Shown piece after piece: positions 47,714 to 58,140 of a stretch of 64,000 nt of DNA. The stretch spans positions 27,117,220-27,181,219 of the forward strand of contig OX104114.1 of NCBI GenBank assembly GCA_944474755.1. Direction: 5' to 3'. Below the pieces are notes generated by a model that saw nothing but the letters and a program-made list of their open reading frames with translations, made no database searches and had not been told where the DNA came from. Positions within the stretch are counted from its first letter, which is position 1, and every line of letters starts with the position of its first letter. The translations under genes were made by a program, and so were the position numbers. The DNA comes from Limnoperna fortunei. Taxonomy: Eukaryota; Mollusca; Bivalvia; Mytilida; Modiolidae.

Positions 47714-48477
47714 TTTTTTACATTATCAATAAAATGAAGACATATTTTGAATCAAGATAATGTTTACTTTATTTTAAAGTCTTTTTCTTTCTTTCTTATG
47801 ACGTTTTCTTGCTTCTTCAATGATGGCATGGTTTCATATATAATTATCTTGTTGTTGCTAGATTATATTGACCTTTGTATTATAATTAATTTGCACCAGT
47901 AAATTGTAACCTACAATTACAGGTTCCCAATGATAATTTATTTATCTAAAGGTATTTAGTGGTTTCGCACCCACCGTTTCCATTGTTTCCCTGTACACTT
48001 TGTTCTACTTGTTTATTATTTTACTTAAATCTGAGTTCACCTGGGCACAGGTTTGGTGATGTCTGTTGATGTTACGCTGAATGTTTGCAGGTTTTGGCTG
48101 GTTGAAGTTGACGTTTATTTCCATCCCATTGTCAACTATTTCGCCATATTATATGTATTTATAAACTTATTATGTACTTATATTTATACACCTTTTAAGT
48201 ACAACACTCTTGTTTGTTTGTTTAATGGTGTTTAACACCACTTAAAGAATTTTTCATTCATCATGGCGTCCAATTTTTTATTGGGGGATAAAGCTGGAGT
48301 ACTAGAAGAAAACCCAGACCTTCGGTGGGAAAACTGGCAATCCTTGTCAATTAAGAGTTGAGCACACTCTGCCTGCAGTGAAACTCGACCCCGCAAATCT
48401 CAGTGTTGACAGACCACGTGGTCAATACTAAATGAACTACCTTAACCACTTGGCCGCCGAGGCCGCCTAAAACAGTA
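47714..48477 (+). repeat. ~840-bp tandem duplication, unit 2 (main part)
   Basis: Continues the unit broken at 45527; parallels 44690-45454 base for base with small differences. Confidence 0.85.
48210..48470 (-). repeat. SINE, reverse, inside duplication unit 2
   Basis: Same SINE as at 45187, present because the host segment was duplicated. Confidence 0.85.
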
Positions 48478-48479
48478 TT

Positions 48480-49858
48480 GAATAATTGAATAAATAGTTT
48501 ATTTGCAAAAAGCACTAAGACATGCTATGGCAAACAAATAATATAATACAATTGTAACAACAATGACAGATAATAGAGAACAGTTAATCAAAATAAAGGT
48601 ATTATGAAACAATGTGAGATCTGACTTTCCAAGCTGAATTGAGATAATTACACAATTTTATGGTGAGAGAGCGATTAGAAGCTTTCAACAAATTACAAAG
48701 TTTATGCTTGTTTGGCCATGATCAGTAGTATTTAGGTAAAAAATTACATCTCAAAAATCTATATGCCGGGCAAATTAGTATAAAATGATATTCATCTTCT
48801 ACAACGTTCATTTTACAAGTACATATACGATTCTCTCTCTGTGTATTATTATAACGACCAACCTCAACATTTAACTTGAGTGTACCACTACGTAATTTAG
48901 ATAACAAATAAAAATTACAATTGAAATCTAAATATTTTTCTATACAAAAATCTGATTTATATAATCTATAAATACTTAGTTTAGAACACTCTTCTAAACT
49001 TTCATGCCAACTTTGCAAAAATTGGTCTTTTATTCGAATCTTTAACATGTCAAATGATATTCTAGTTGGATCCTGTGAGACCCATATATCAACAAAACCG
49101 AGGTTACATAGCAAATTTTTTACACAAGTTGCCCAATTATTTTTACCATTACAGCAATCATCATACAACAACTTGTAAACATCATACACTATAGGAGGTT
49201 TTTCAATAATAATATGAGCCCAATATTTCAAAATTCTATGTTTTCTTAAAATATATAGAGGCAAATGACCAAGCTCGCCATATAAAAATACCAATGGAAC
49301 ATTTTTCCCTAATTTTAAAACAAACTTACAAAACCTATTAAATACAACCTCAACATCACCAGCACGGTGAAAACCCCATATTTATGACGCATAGCTAAGG
49401 ACAGACCCCACCATCGTATCAAACAAAAACAGTTTCTGCTGTATAGTCAAAAAAGTTTGTTTCAATGTTGAAATCAGTGACGACAATGCTCGGGATCCCT
49501 GCTGTGATAAACGTTTTTGCGTTTGGGCAAACTTCCCATTATAGTGTAATAACATACCCAGGTAGACATACGAATTAACTATTTCTAGTTCATTCCCATT
49601 GTAGAAGAAACGCTCCTCAACTACTCGCCACCCATTTCTGAAAACAACAACTTTAGTCTTATCAGTGTTTACTTCAACGTTCCATTTGTTACAGTATAAA
49701 CACAGTTTGTCTAATAAACTTTGCAGTAAGCTTGAAGATTTACCGAAAAGCACAGTGTCATCAGCAAATAATATTAAATAAATAAGAAATCCATTCAATG
49801 ATACAGCCTCATTATCGTCGTCAACGGACAGAATAAAATTGCAAACTTACATATTGAG
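48480..49858 (-). mobile_element. LINE (non-LTR retrotransposon), 3' part
   Basis: Contains the reverse-transcriptase end, a C-terminal region and a 3' tail ending in ATTCAATTATTCAATAC. The 5' part, including endonuclease and most of the RT fingers, is missing, as usual for truncated LINE insertions. It lies directly next to the reverse SINE of duplication unit 2. Confidence 0.78.
48722..49840 (-). pseudogene. LINE reverse-transcriptase fragment with a nonsense codon
   Basis: The sense frame (minus strand) carries L-F-A-D-D-T-V-L-F-G, the RT catalytic FADD motif (~49765), then K-W-N-V-E-V-N-x-x-K-T-K, typical of jockey/CR1-like RT. The C-terminal part has a C-x-C...H-x5-C zinc-type motif, with I-L-I-C-P-A-Y before the stop at 48722. 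One in-frame TAA lies at 49382-49384; the same frame continues on both sides. Above ~49840 the frame is lost. Not functional. Confidence 0.82.
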
Positions 49859-49859
49859 C

Positions 49860-50575
49860 ATAATCCATCGGATTGTAAAAAAACCGGGTCAAATTGATCA
49901 AGAACTAGCAGGTCGTCAGGAGACAGATTGACTATAAGTGAAGAAAACGACCAAGTGTGACGACCTCAGCTTCCTAATTGTTAAGATTCTGTTATTTGAT
50001 AACACTATTTCATTAGTCACTGCATATGGTGTAAATATTCACAACTCATATGCTATGCTATCATGATCTTAAAATATCTTGACAGGACAGTTGACCAATA
50101 AGCTATTTAAACAGGAATTTGTTGCACTTAGGTCTTGACAAGTTCTATGACCGTCATCGTGAACAACTTGTTCTAATATGAAATCCTATTATCATGTAAC
50201 ATTATTTGAAACCCTGCTAATAAATAACAACAGATGTTTTAGAATACAAGTACACAATGTAGCTTCAAACAAGGATGTGCAAATCCCACCCACTCGCATG
50301 TGCTTATGTTCTGAAAGTTTTGTGTTGAAAACCAGTAGTAACTGTTTTACATTCGTATCTTGAAATAGTTTTACCATAATACACCTTCAAACGATACTTA
50401 ATATTTAATCATTCATACATGAACATAACACACATGGTAACATGTAGCAGTCGAAGAAGTGCCTCGTTGAAGTGCCACAAAAGCAGAAAATTGATGTAGA
50501 TAGTCCTATTAAAAAAAGAAGTCGCTCATGGTTTGTATTTCGGCATGCTCACACGGGATGGGTCTTTATATTTGA
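49860..50575. other. Non-coding DNA
   Basis: No gene or element end recognised. Confidence 0.4.
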
Positions 50576-51466
50576 TTATTTCATATTAGTAAAATTATGT
50601 TTGTTTCAACTGGATAAAACAAGGTCATCTGGTATAAATTAATTTGCAGTAATTTGACATGAGGGCATTATCACGCCGTTATAACGCTCACGCCCACTGG
50701 CGTTATCACGGCGTGGTAATGCCCTCTCCATGCAGTAACAAGCAACATAAAACTGTTTATTTTTAATTTATAAACAAATATATGGACATGTACAACCCAC
50801 TGAATGAGGAAAAATGACATTAAGTTAGAAAACTTAACTGTGTATAGCCAAAAAAATGCCCAACAATCATATATCAAATCATACAGCAAGCAGCTACTGA
50901 TACAATAGTTGCTTTGATAGAGGGCATTGTCATGATATCTTGACTGCACAAGGGAGAGTGGTATTGCCTGAAACATTGATAATGCCCGAGCCAAAGGCGA
51001 GGGCATTATCAATAATAAAGGCAATACCACTCTCCCTTGTGCAGTCAAGATATCATGACAATGCCCTCTAGTAGCTGCTTGCTGTATGACAATGACAATG
51101 CCAGTTATATAAGCATCTATTATATTTATTTTATTGAAGAAACCATGTGTTTACGACTGAATTATGTATTCGTAGCTGCTTGCTGTATGATTTGAATGTT
51201 TGGCTTCATGATATATTGTTTGGCATTTTTAGGCTATATACAGTTAGTTTTCTAAACTTTATTACATTTTTTTCTCATTTGGGTTGTACATTTTTTTTTA
51301 TAAATTTTAAATAAACAGTTTAATGTTGCTTGTTACTGGAGAGGGCATTACCACGACGTGATAACGCCCATGGGCGTTAATCACAGCGTGATAATGCCCT
51401 TATGTCAAATTACTGCAAATTAATTAATACCAGCTGATAATTTTAATGATATGAAATAAAAATACA
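50576..51466. mobile_element. ~890-bp palindromic foldback element
   Basis: The arms are inverted copies around ~50993. A perfect ~51-bp stem pair (50932-50982 with 51016-51066, containing GATATCTTGACTGCACAAGG) lies near the centre. Outer arms pair through AACTGTTTA and GTAACAAGCAACAT blocks to TTAATTTGCAGTAATTTGAC at the ends. Each end has its own small hairpin built on GGGCATTATCACGC / GGTAATGCCC. The right arm carries an extra ~120 bp bounded by two copies of GTAGCTGCTTGCTGTATGA (51071 and 51174). Reading frames inside are mirror artefacts. Confidence 0.82.
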
Positions 51467-51529
51467 TAATGCAGTCTTAAACTACGGAAGCGTATTAGTG
51501 CCACATTTATTTATTTTTATTTTTTAATT

Positions 51530-51770
51530 TGTCGATTTTAATCTCGGAAATTCCAACTTTGTTCTTGGAATTATCAACTTGAATCTTGGAATTATAGGCT
51601 TTAATCTTGGAAATTCCAACTTTATTGTAGGAATTATTCACTTTCATCTTGGAAATTCCAACTTTTTTCTTGGAATTATCATTCTAATCTTGGAAATTCC
51701 AACTGTATTCTTGGAATTATCAACTTAAATCTGGGAAATTCCAACTAAAATCTTTAAATTATCAACTTAA
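51530..51770 (+). repeat. Array of AATCTTGGAAATTCCAACTT-type units, left arm
   Basis: Five to six degenerate ~40-bp units alternating GGAAATTCCAACTTT and TTCTTGGAATTATCAACTT. The inverted partner is at 52110-52195. Confidence 0.78.
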
Positions 51771-52109
51771 TAAAACTTATCAATCAACATAAAATAATGG
51801 TATTTCAGGACATTTTATGTGACATTTTTATACGGTTTTTAAATTATTAATCAATTAAAGTGTCTAAGTTCCTCCTTAAACCTATCAAAAAGAAAAACAG
51901 TTATAAAAATATTATTGAATTTCATTAATATTACATGACTTTTGTTTTTTTATGATAAACAAAAAATTTTAATATCAGCGAAGAACAGTTTTCTTATACT
52001 TTATTTTAGAAAGAAATGTATAGTTGGTATGGTAACACCATAGACAAAGGTGACACCACAGACTAAAAAAGTAACACCAACAAATAACAGGGAGAAATTA
52101 TTATTTTAC

Positions 52110-52198
52110 TATTCCAGAAATAAAGTTGGAATTACCGAGATTAAACATGGAATTTCCAACATTAAAGTGGATTATTCCAAGAATAAAGTTGGAAAAAA
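52110..52198 (-). repeat. Same array, inverted right arm
   Basis: AATAAAGTTGGAATTACC, AACATGGAATTTCCAAC and CCAAGAATAAAGTTGGAA are the reverse complement of the left array. Together they bracket ~340 bp and may be termini of one small element. Confidence 0.72.
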
Positions 52199-52202
52199 TC
52201 AT

Positions 52203-52244
<42 letters not shown>

Positions 52245-52309
52245 TTCTTCTTCTTCTTCTTCTTCTTCTTCTTCTTCTTCTTCTTCTTCTTCTTCTTCTT
52301 CTTCTTCCA
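52203..52309 (+). repeat. Compound microsatellite (ATC)n(TTC)n
   Basis: About fourteen ATC followed by about twenty TTC repeats directly after the right arm. It causes long poly-Ser, poly-Glu or poly-Asp open frames that are not genes. Confidence 0.95.
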
Positions 52310-52937
52310 GTACGATAAAAGACTCTAAGGTTAGAGTGTAAAGCTTCCGGGAATTGGTGCTTAGACGCAAATAGTTAATTTTGGATATAAAAAAAAACAA
52401 AAACAACAAACAACAATATAACTTAGTCTAATGGTAATGATAAAGTTTAAAATAATAAAAATAATTTTACAAAAGTAAAAATGACTTATGTACAGTGGCT
52501 GCATAAAATCTTATAGTATAAATTATGGGTTGTTGGTGTCCAAATGACCAAAATGTTATTTTTATTCACTTGTACTTACTGAATCAAAATTTTACACAAA
52601 AATTTCATATATACATGCACATTTGTATGTATATTGAGGCATGACTGTAAAGTCTAAATCGGTCCTGGAATGGTTGAAATTGCTGCTGCTCTGCAATTGA
52701 AATAGCTTTATGTTTGTTTGCTTAAAGCTTTATTTTGATTGATTTGGTGCATTTTTACAACAACAACATAAGCTCTATTGAGCTCTTAACCGAATACAAA
52801 TGAATAATACTTGTTAACTCGACGGGTGTCTAATTATATTTAGACAGGCACTGCTTACTCTTCCGGAGCAACTGAGTAGACCCATGGTTTTTATTGGGTT
52901 CGGGTTACTCTCTGTGTTTTATGTTTTTGGTTTTGTG
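52310..52937. other. Non-coding DNA left of the LTR element
   Basis: No gene recognised. Ends in the 4-bp target duplication TTGT (52938-52941). Confidence 0.4.
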
Positions 52938-52941
52938 TTGT

Positions 52942-53177
52942 TATGGTGTAATGGACGGCGACGGACGCTTTTAACCACTGTCTATACAATTCATTCTTAC
53001 CTTTAATTCTATTTGGAAATAGTCGGAGGCTCACACTGACTGCTACTCAATTACTCTGTCGACAGACCACTTCTTCACTTAAATCTCCCGCTGAATCTCT
53101 TTCGGCGCTCTGTTCACCTCCGGTCAGCCGGCCATCTCAAAGTTCCTACACCTAGTGACCATATAGAATTTACTACA
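52942..53177 (-). repeat. 3' LTR
   Basis: Sense strand begins TGTAGTAAATTC and runs to CCATTACACCATA. If the usual TG...CA rule is applied strictly the end is ...CCATTACA (52947). Has a 4-bp insertion relative to the 5' LTR. Confidence 0.9.
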
Positions 53178-53192
53178 CTCTCCCCGTGCACG
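53178..53192 (-). promoter_or_regulatory. Polypurine tract
   Basis: Sense strand GCACGGGGAGAG immediately before the 3' LTR, the expected plus-strand primer site of an LTR element. Confidence 0.7.
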
Positions 53193-53549
53193 AAAAGGAT
53201 GAGCGCTCATCTCTGTCAGTCTAGGCTGGGCAGGCTGGCTATATCCTCCACTAGTAAATTCTTACTTATTACCACTTTATACAATAATAATTTGTTCTCA
53301 TAAAACTGAGAAATAATATCCGGCACTTATCTCCTACCCTTGAAAAGCACATTTTCAAGTCAATACATAACTCATGGTCTAATCAACTAAAACTAGCAAC
53401 TTCGGCTTAAAAATCGTCATGGAGAAGCCTATCTGTCATCCCCAAATGGTAAAGCAAAAATATTTACACTGGACAGTTCTGATTTTATCATTTGGAACAC
53501 CTTTACTTCAATCCAAATATCCTGGCGTTGATGGTGGTCCAATGGCATA

Positions 53550-54629
53550 CTAAAGTATCTGTTCCATCGACTGTCCCCTGACATTGGCACATTCTACGAT
53601 GACTTCGCCCAAATAGATTTGACTGTTGGAGCTGATGCCTCGGGGGGTGATGTAGGGTTAGTCTGTTTCTACAAGCAGGCGGCTGGAAGGGATGGTCCTC
53701 AATGCTGTTCTTTGCCTCTCATCAAAGGATATTACCAAAAAGGTGATTCCAAAATAAGTGTTGGGGAAGTGAGTTAACCAAGCTTCCACTATCCCCTTGG
53801 TTCCAGTAAAACAGTGCAAGATAAATTTTTGGGTAGTCGAAAAATACTCTGTACATAATTTCAATATGACCAAATAAGAAAGTTGACTGTAGAAGTCAAA
53901 CTGGTTTGAACGAATATGGAAAATTATAGGTTTCTGTAAACAATTTAGATCTGGTGCTATCTGCTTCAAGAAAGCCAGCTGGTCTTCCCAGTACTTCTCA
54001 CTGACCGTCCTATTTATACCAATCTCACCAACTGCTGCAACTCTATCTGATCATGCGAGGTCCCAAAAGGCGTCGAGCCGGGTGCCCGAAAGGGTTTGTA
54101 CCTTTTTTGGATGGACGCCCACCGCAATTCTCCACTTTTCCTGTATTGGAATGGAAGAAGGAAACGTCTCAGGGTCACAATATATCAGGGTCCCATACAC
54201 ATACACTGGTGCCTTAAGTGGCCTCTCCATTGGTTCCTGTAACCAATCATCCATAGTGAGGGAATGGTTTCCTAGGAGTCTCATGCTAGATCGGTCCAGG
54301 TGAAAGTGGGAGTCGAAGACATCATATGCCTCCCATCTCTTCGTGGTTGGTTCAGCCTGCTGGCTCTGTTCGGCTACAGTTGATCTACGATGATCACTGC
54401 TGATGTCCAAGGTTAGACCCCGGAGCACCAGAGTGTAATTGGCAGGTCCAATTGTTACCACTCTTGACTGAACTATATTATCCTCATCCTTGGATGACGG
54501 GTCTGTATCCACGTCATCTGGCTCCCCACACACATCTACTGTCACCACCATTTTACTGGTCCCATGCTGACTGGATGTCCTTAGCAACTGTGGAGTCCTG
54601 CAGTGCTCTGGATATAATGGTATCACCAC
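53550..54629 (-). pseudogene. TatD-type metal-dependent nuclease domain carried by the retroelement
   Basis: The frame has the TatD signature in order: D-S-H-F-H-L-D (HxH metal ligands, ~54300-54320), A-V-G-V-H-P-K, G-E-I-G-I-N (Glu ligand), K-P-I-I-F-H-I-R (His), I-L-H-C-F-T-G (His) and L-L-V-E-T-D (Asp, ~53661). P-Y-I-T-P follows. All expected metal ligands are kept. Two in-frame stops break it, TGA at 54051-54053 and TAA at 53658-53660; the frame continues past both and ends at a TAG at 53550-53552. TatD proteins are Mg-dependent 3'-5' exonucleases or endonucleases on DNA/RNA. The part before D-S-H-F-H has acidic low-complexity sequence. Presence downstream of integrase, inside the LTRs, shows it is cargo. 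Confidence 0.85.
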
Positions 54630-55266
54630 TTTTCTTGCTCCTTAGAACTGGCATTAGGTTGGCCGGATCGTTCATGAACTGGATCCCGAAATCCATAAAC
54701 TCAGCTACATCCTGTACATCCAATCTCTGCAACATTCCCACTTAATACCGCCAGTGTATCAGGACACTGATGTGGTTGGGTGGATGTAAGCTGTACCTGT
54801 TGTAGCTCGGTCTTATCCACCCCATGGTGGTGGTCAAACTTCTCATCTGCTCTATCTGTTGAGCTGTAATAGGGGACCGTTTCGGTATCAAATTTGATCT
54901 GGCACACCACTTTTTAAGCTTCTGCATGTCGTCTGTACCCAGCAACCTCCTCGCAAAAAACAACACCTTATGACGGATGGAATTCAACTCGTCCATCTTC
55001 TCTTCCTTGACCGGTGGAGAATGATTGTCCCACATCAATTTTGGAAGGTGAAGTCGATTCACATGGTTTCTAACCTTCCTAGTTCTTACTGTACACCCAA
55101 TTACTGGACACATGGGTTTATCTTTGGTGTTTGGGACAGCTTCATCTTCCGACGGCAGTTCAAACACGTTCACTCCTGATGGTATTTTCCCTCCACGCCC
55201 TCCAAGCCAGCTCCTCTTTTCCTCTTGTTCCGAATCACACGCCTCTTCAGAATGTGCTCTTTTCAT
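54553..55266 (-). pseudogene. C2H2-like zinc-finger N-terminal part of the cargo gene
   Basis: ATG at 55264-55266 opens a charged region, then C-P-V-I-G-C...H-V-N-R-L-H-L-P, a C2H2-like finger (~55060-55120), followed by a helical region to a stop at 54742-54744. The same frame runs on to 54553. The TatD frame overlaps here in a different frame, so a frameshift near 54600 probably split one protein. From memory, invertebrate TatD proteins with such an N-terminal finger exist in databases. A good splice acceptor lies 8 nt before the ATG. Confidence 0.72.
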
Positions 55267-55273
55267 ATCTACT

Positions 55274-55295
55274 CTGAAAACAAAAAATACGGGAT
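55274..55295 (-). promoter_or_regulatory. Candidate 3' splice site before the cargo gene
   Basis: The sense strand reads a T-rich tract (TATTTTTTGTTTTCAG) ending at 55274, then the ATG at 55266. It could produce a spliced subgenomic mRNA for the cargo gene, as env mRNA is made in retroviruses. Confidence 0.5.
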
Positions 55296-55312
55296 TAGAC
55301 TACGATGATTGG

Positions 55313-55546
55313 CTACATCCTAGGATGTAACTGTGGTGTCTGACATCGTGGGCAAATGTATGTCTGTATATTTTCTGCCATCTCTGGCGTTATCTGGACA
55401 CATTGTCCATGATACCATTCTGAACATCTGTCACACCCAATCATGAACTCTCCATTATATGGTTGTTCACACAAACAATAAGTTGCTTCGATCTTCACAT
55501 CTGCTATTTGCTCTCCTGTCAAGAGTCTTTGCTGTAGGTCGGTCAA
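55313..55546 (-). CDS. PHD finger in frame behind integrase
   Basis: Cys4-His-Cys3 pattern: C-L-C near the start, I-G-C-D-R-C, W-Y-H-G-Q-C, then I-C-P-R-C. The sequence resembles H3K4me3-reading PHD fingers such as PHF8/KDM7: Y before the first Cys, Y in Q-P-Y, M in F-M-I-G-C and W in E-W-Y-H could form the aromatic cage. It follows the integrase frame with only a TGA (55547-55549) between them. In the intact element it was probably the C-terminal module of Pol, as chromodomains are in chromoviruses. Confidence 0.85.
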   Translation of the reverse strand: MTDLQQRLLTGEQIADVKIEATYCLCEQPYNGEFMIGCDRCSEWYHGQCVQITPEMAENIQTYICPRCQTPQLHPRM

Positions 55547-56866
55547 TCATTTTGAAATGTGTCGATCGTTGCATCTTTTCATTCTATCATGATTGGCTAT
55601 CACAGTACTGTTCTTCTGTTTTACCCTATAAATATACATGCTTATCCGTTCCACCACAATGGCTGGACCTTTCCAAGGCGGATCCAATTTCTTTGCCCTG
55701 CCTGGAACTTTTGCAGTATCTAACAGGTAGACCAAGTCCCCTGGTCTATACTCGAACTGTCTCATATTCAGGTCGTAGTCTCTTTTCATTGTTTCCTGCG
55801 CAGTCTGTAGTGTTTTTCTAGCAACCTCATGGGCTGCTCTCATCTTCTGTCTGAGTTTCTGGACATACTCCACCTCAGTATCAAATTTCTCAGTTGTTAC
55901 AGGCTTGATTATTAAATCTGCAGGCAAATTTATTTCTCGCCCCAACATCATCTGGTTTGGTGTCATTCCTGTGTGTCGATTTACTGATGATCTCAATGCG
56001 CAAGCTAGTTGAGGAAGGTATTCGTCCCAGTCTTCCTGTGACTCACTAACAAAGCAGCGAACTGCATCCATGAGCGTCCTGTTGTACCTTTCAACCTGCC
56101 CATTTGCAGATGGTCTGTAGGGTGTTGTTCGAGTTTTGTGAATTTTCAGGAGATCGCATATTGCTTTGAATAGTTTGCTTTCAAAGTTCCTGCCCTGGTC
56201 TGTGTGAACTACAAAGGGACATCCAAATCTCGCAAAAAACTGGTCTACTGCTGCTTTTGCTGTTACTTCCGCCGTCTGTGAAGGCAAAGGTACTATCTCA
56301 CACCACTTTTTAAATTGGTCAACCATAACCAGGATGTTGTTATGACCACGTGGAGTTTCAGGTAAGGGACCCAAAAGATCTAGGTGGACTCGTTAAATTG
56401 CAGATCCAGCATGGTACCTGATCATTGGGGCCTTGGCTTTACGAGTTAGCTTCTTTTAATGGTTACAGACGTTACAGGTCTTCACAAAATCTTTTATGAA
56501 CTCGTTCATTTTGAACCAATAGAATTTTGCTTTTATTCTCTCTAGGGTGCGTTGAATTCCCTGATGTCCAGTACAAACTAGGTCGTGGTTCAAGGACGTC
56601 ACTTCTTCAACATACTTACGAGGGACTACCAAACGATGAACCTGGTTCTTTGAGATGTTGTACAAAACACCCTCACTATTTAAATAGAAGAATTCTCTGT
56701 TTACTAAATACTTCTTTGCAGCTTGACTACCAAGAGCCTTTAAACTTTCAGGAGGTCCCTCTTTCTTTGCCAGAAAAGACAAAATGAGGTGTAACTCTTC
56801 ATCTTCTTCCCGTGCAGATTTGATCTCCTGGAAAGTAGACCTTTGGGTCATCTGGCTTTGTCTCAT
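55547..56866 (-). pseudogene. Integrase (zinc H2C2, DDE core, C-terminal)
   Basis: The N-terminal zinc module H-D-L-V-C-T-G-H...C-N-V-C is at ~56456-56600. The catalytic core has M-V-D-Q-F, H-T-D-Q-G and G-Q-V-E-R with exactly 35 residues between the second Asp and the Glu. The C-terminal part has P-P-W-K-G-P-A, a GPY/F-like module. TAA codons at 56456-56458 and 56393-56395 break the frame between zinc module and core. The catalytic triad itself is intact. Confidence 0.9.
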
Positions 56867-57590
56867 TCTCCTCTACAGAGTGTAGTTCATCTTTCTGTTT
56901 CAACTCGCGTCTAGTTGTGATCATGTGCACATACTTTCCTCTACTTATTTCAATATAAGTATCAGGGTCATCAACCGTGTCATCTTCCTCTACACCTGGC
57001 ATTTCAAATAAGCAGCTCATGGCAGTTGGAACCAACACAGGTTTTTTCTGAGGGTCAAATCGTCTTGTCCCTTGTGGTTGGCTCTCTTCCCGATCTATCT
57101 CTGTAATTACTTCTAAAAAGGTTTTCTTGTACTGTCGTTTCCTTCGCTTCTGTTCATTCCTCAGACGTCTGCCAACTTCTTTGTTTACTGCAGTTTTCCA
57201 TTGCTTCCACAGTTCATTCATCTGTGTGTACAAACTTCCTGCAAACTGCTCAAGAGTTCCGCGGAGGTCTACGATGAGCTCATGTAGCTGAGAAGCTTAC
57301 AGTTGAATTTGTGAGCTGACATCACTGTCCTCGTCTGTCAAAGTCTTCCCGTTACCTGCCAACTTTCGACCTACTATTCCTTCTATTTTCTGCTCTAAAC
57401 AGTCTGCTTCTTTCTGGAGTCTTTCTAATAGCTGAGTGTTCTCACTTACCATCTTCCTATCAGTAATAGTCCTGTCAAAATCACTAAACGTACACTGACT
57501 CACTACTGTCTGTCCAAGTGGAACAATGTTGTCAATCTCCTTGGCGAACACCTCCGATGAACAGTTGCACAGTGTTTGCAACCCTTGCAT
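56799..57590 (-). pseudogene. RNase H-integrase connector, coiled-coil-like
   Basis: One frame from 57590 to 56799 with a TAA at 57297-57299. It is rich in E, K, Q and L (L-L-E-R-L-Q-K-E-A-D-C-L-E-Q-K) and then basic (R-R-K-R-Q-Y-K-K). A frameshift near 56840 leads into the integrase frame. A Cys-rich L-P-C-K-G-C-K-H-C motif lies in another frame near 57580, typical of this linker in animal Gypsy elements. Function of the linker unknown. Confidence 0.6.
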
Positions 57591-58114
57591 GGTAGATCCT
57601 CCAACTTGACATGGATTGACATCTCACGACATGGACTTCTGATCTGGTATCTGCATTCACATGTTTGCTACCCTTAATATGATGAATATTCATGTTGTAC
57701 TGACTAAGTACCTCGAGCCACCTGGCAAGTTGACCTTGAGCATCTTTGAAGTTCAGCAACCAGCGTAGGCTGTTGTGATCTGTCCGTACGATGAAATTCC
57801 TACCCAAAAGGTAGTCTGAAGTGCTGTGTCAATCTGACGACCGCTAGCAACTCTTTTCTCGTTGTACAGTACCTTCTTTGTTCGGTGGATAGTGTAAAAC
57901 TGCCATATACCACAACTTTCTCTTCACCATTTTGTACTTGAATCAGTTCAGCCCCAATGGCCTTGTCTGAGGCATCCGTGTCAAGCACGAAGGGGTCAGT
58001 CTTATTGTGTAGTGCTAGCACTGGAGTCTGTTGTAGTGCTTCCTTTAGGGTTTCATACGTCTTCTGTTGCTCTTCGGTCCACCTCCGTGCTTTCTTCCGA
58101 GTAACCTCAGTCAA
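57532..58114 (-). pseudogene. RNase H domain, frameshifted
   Basis: First part (58114-57800) has V-L-D-T-D-A-S-D, the RNase H start, and R-K-E-L-L-A-V-V. A one-base shift near 57810 moves to a second frame (57807-57532) with V-R-T-D-H-N-S-L-R-W-L, then G-S-K-H-V-N-A-D. Further shifts near 57635 and 57560 follow. Confidence 0.85.
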
Positions 58115-58140
58115 TGGAACGGCCAGCTTTGAAACGTCTT

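Noticed and set aside
50671..51048. 125-codon minus-strand frame
   Set aside because: Lies across the centre of the palindrome, has no domain, and mirrors the arms.
52050..52409. Open frames of poly-Ser, poly-Glu and poly-Asp
   Set aside because: They are translations of the (ATC)n(TTC)n microsatellite.
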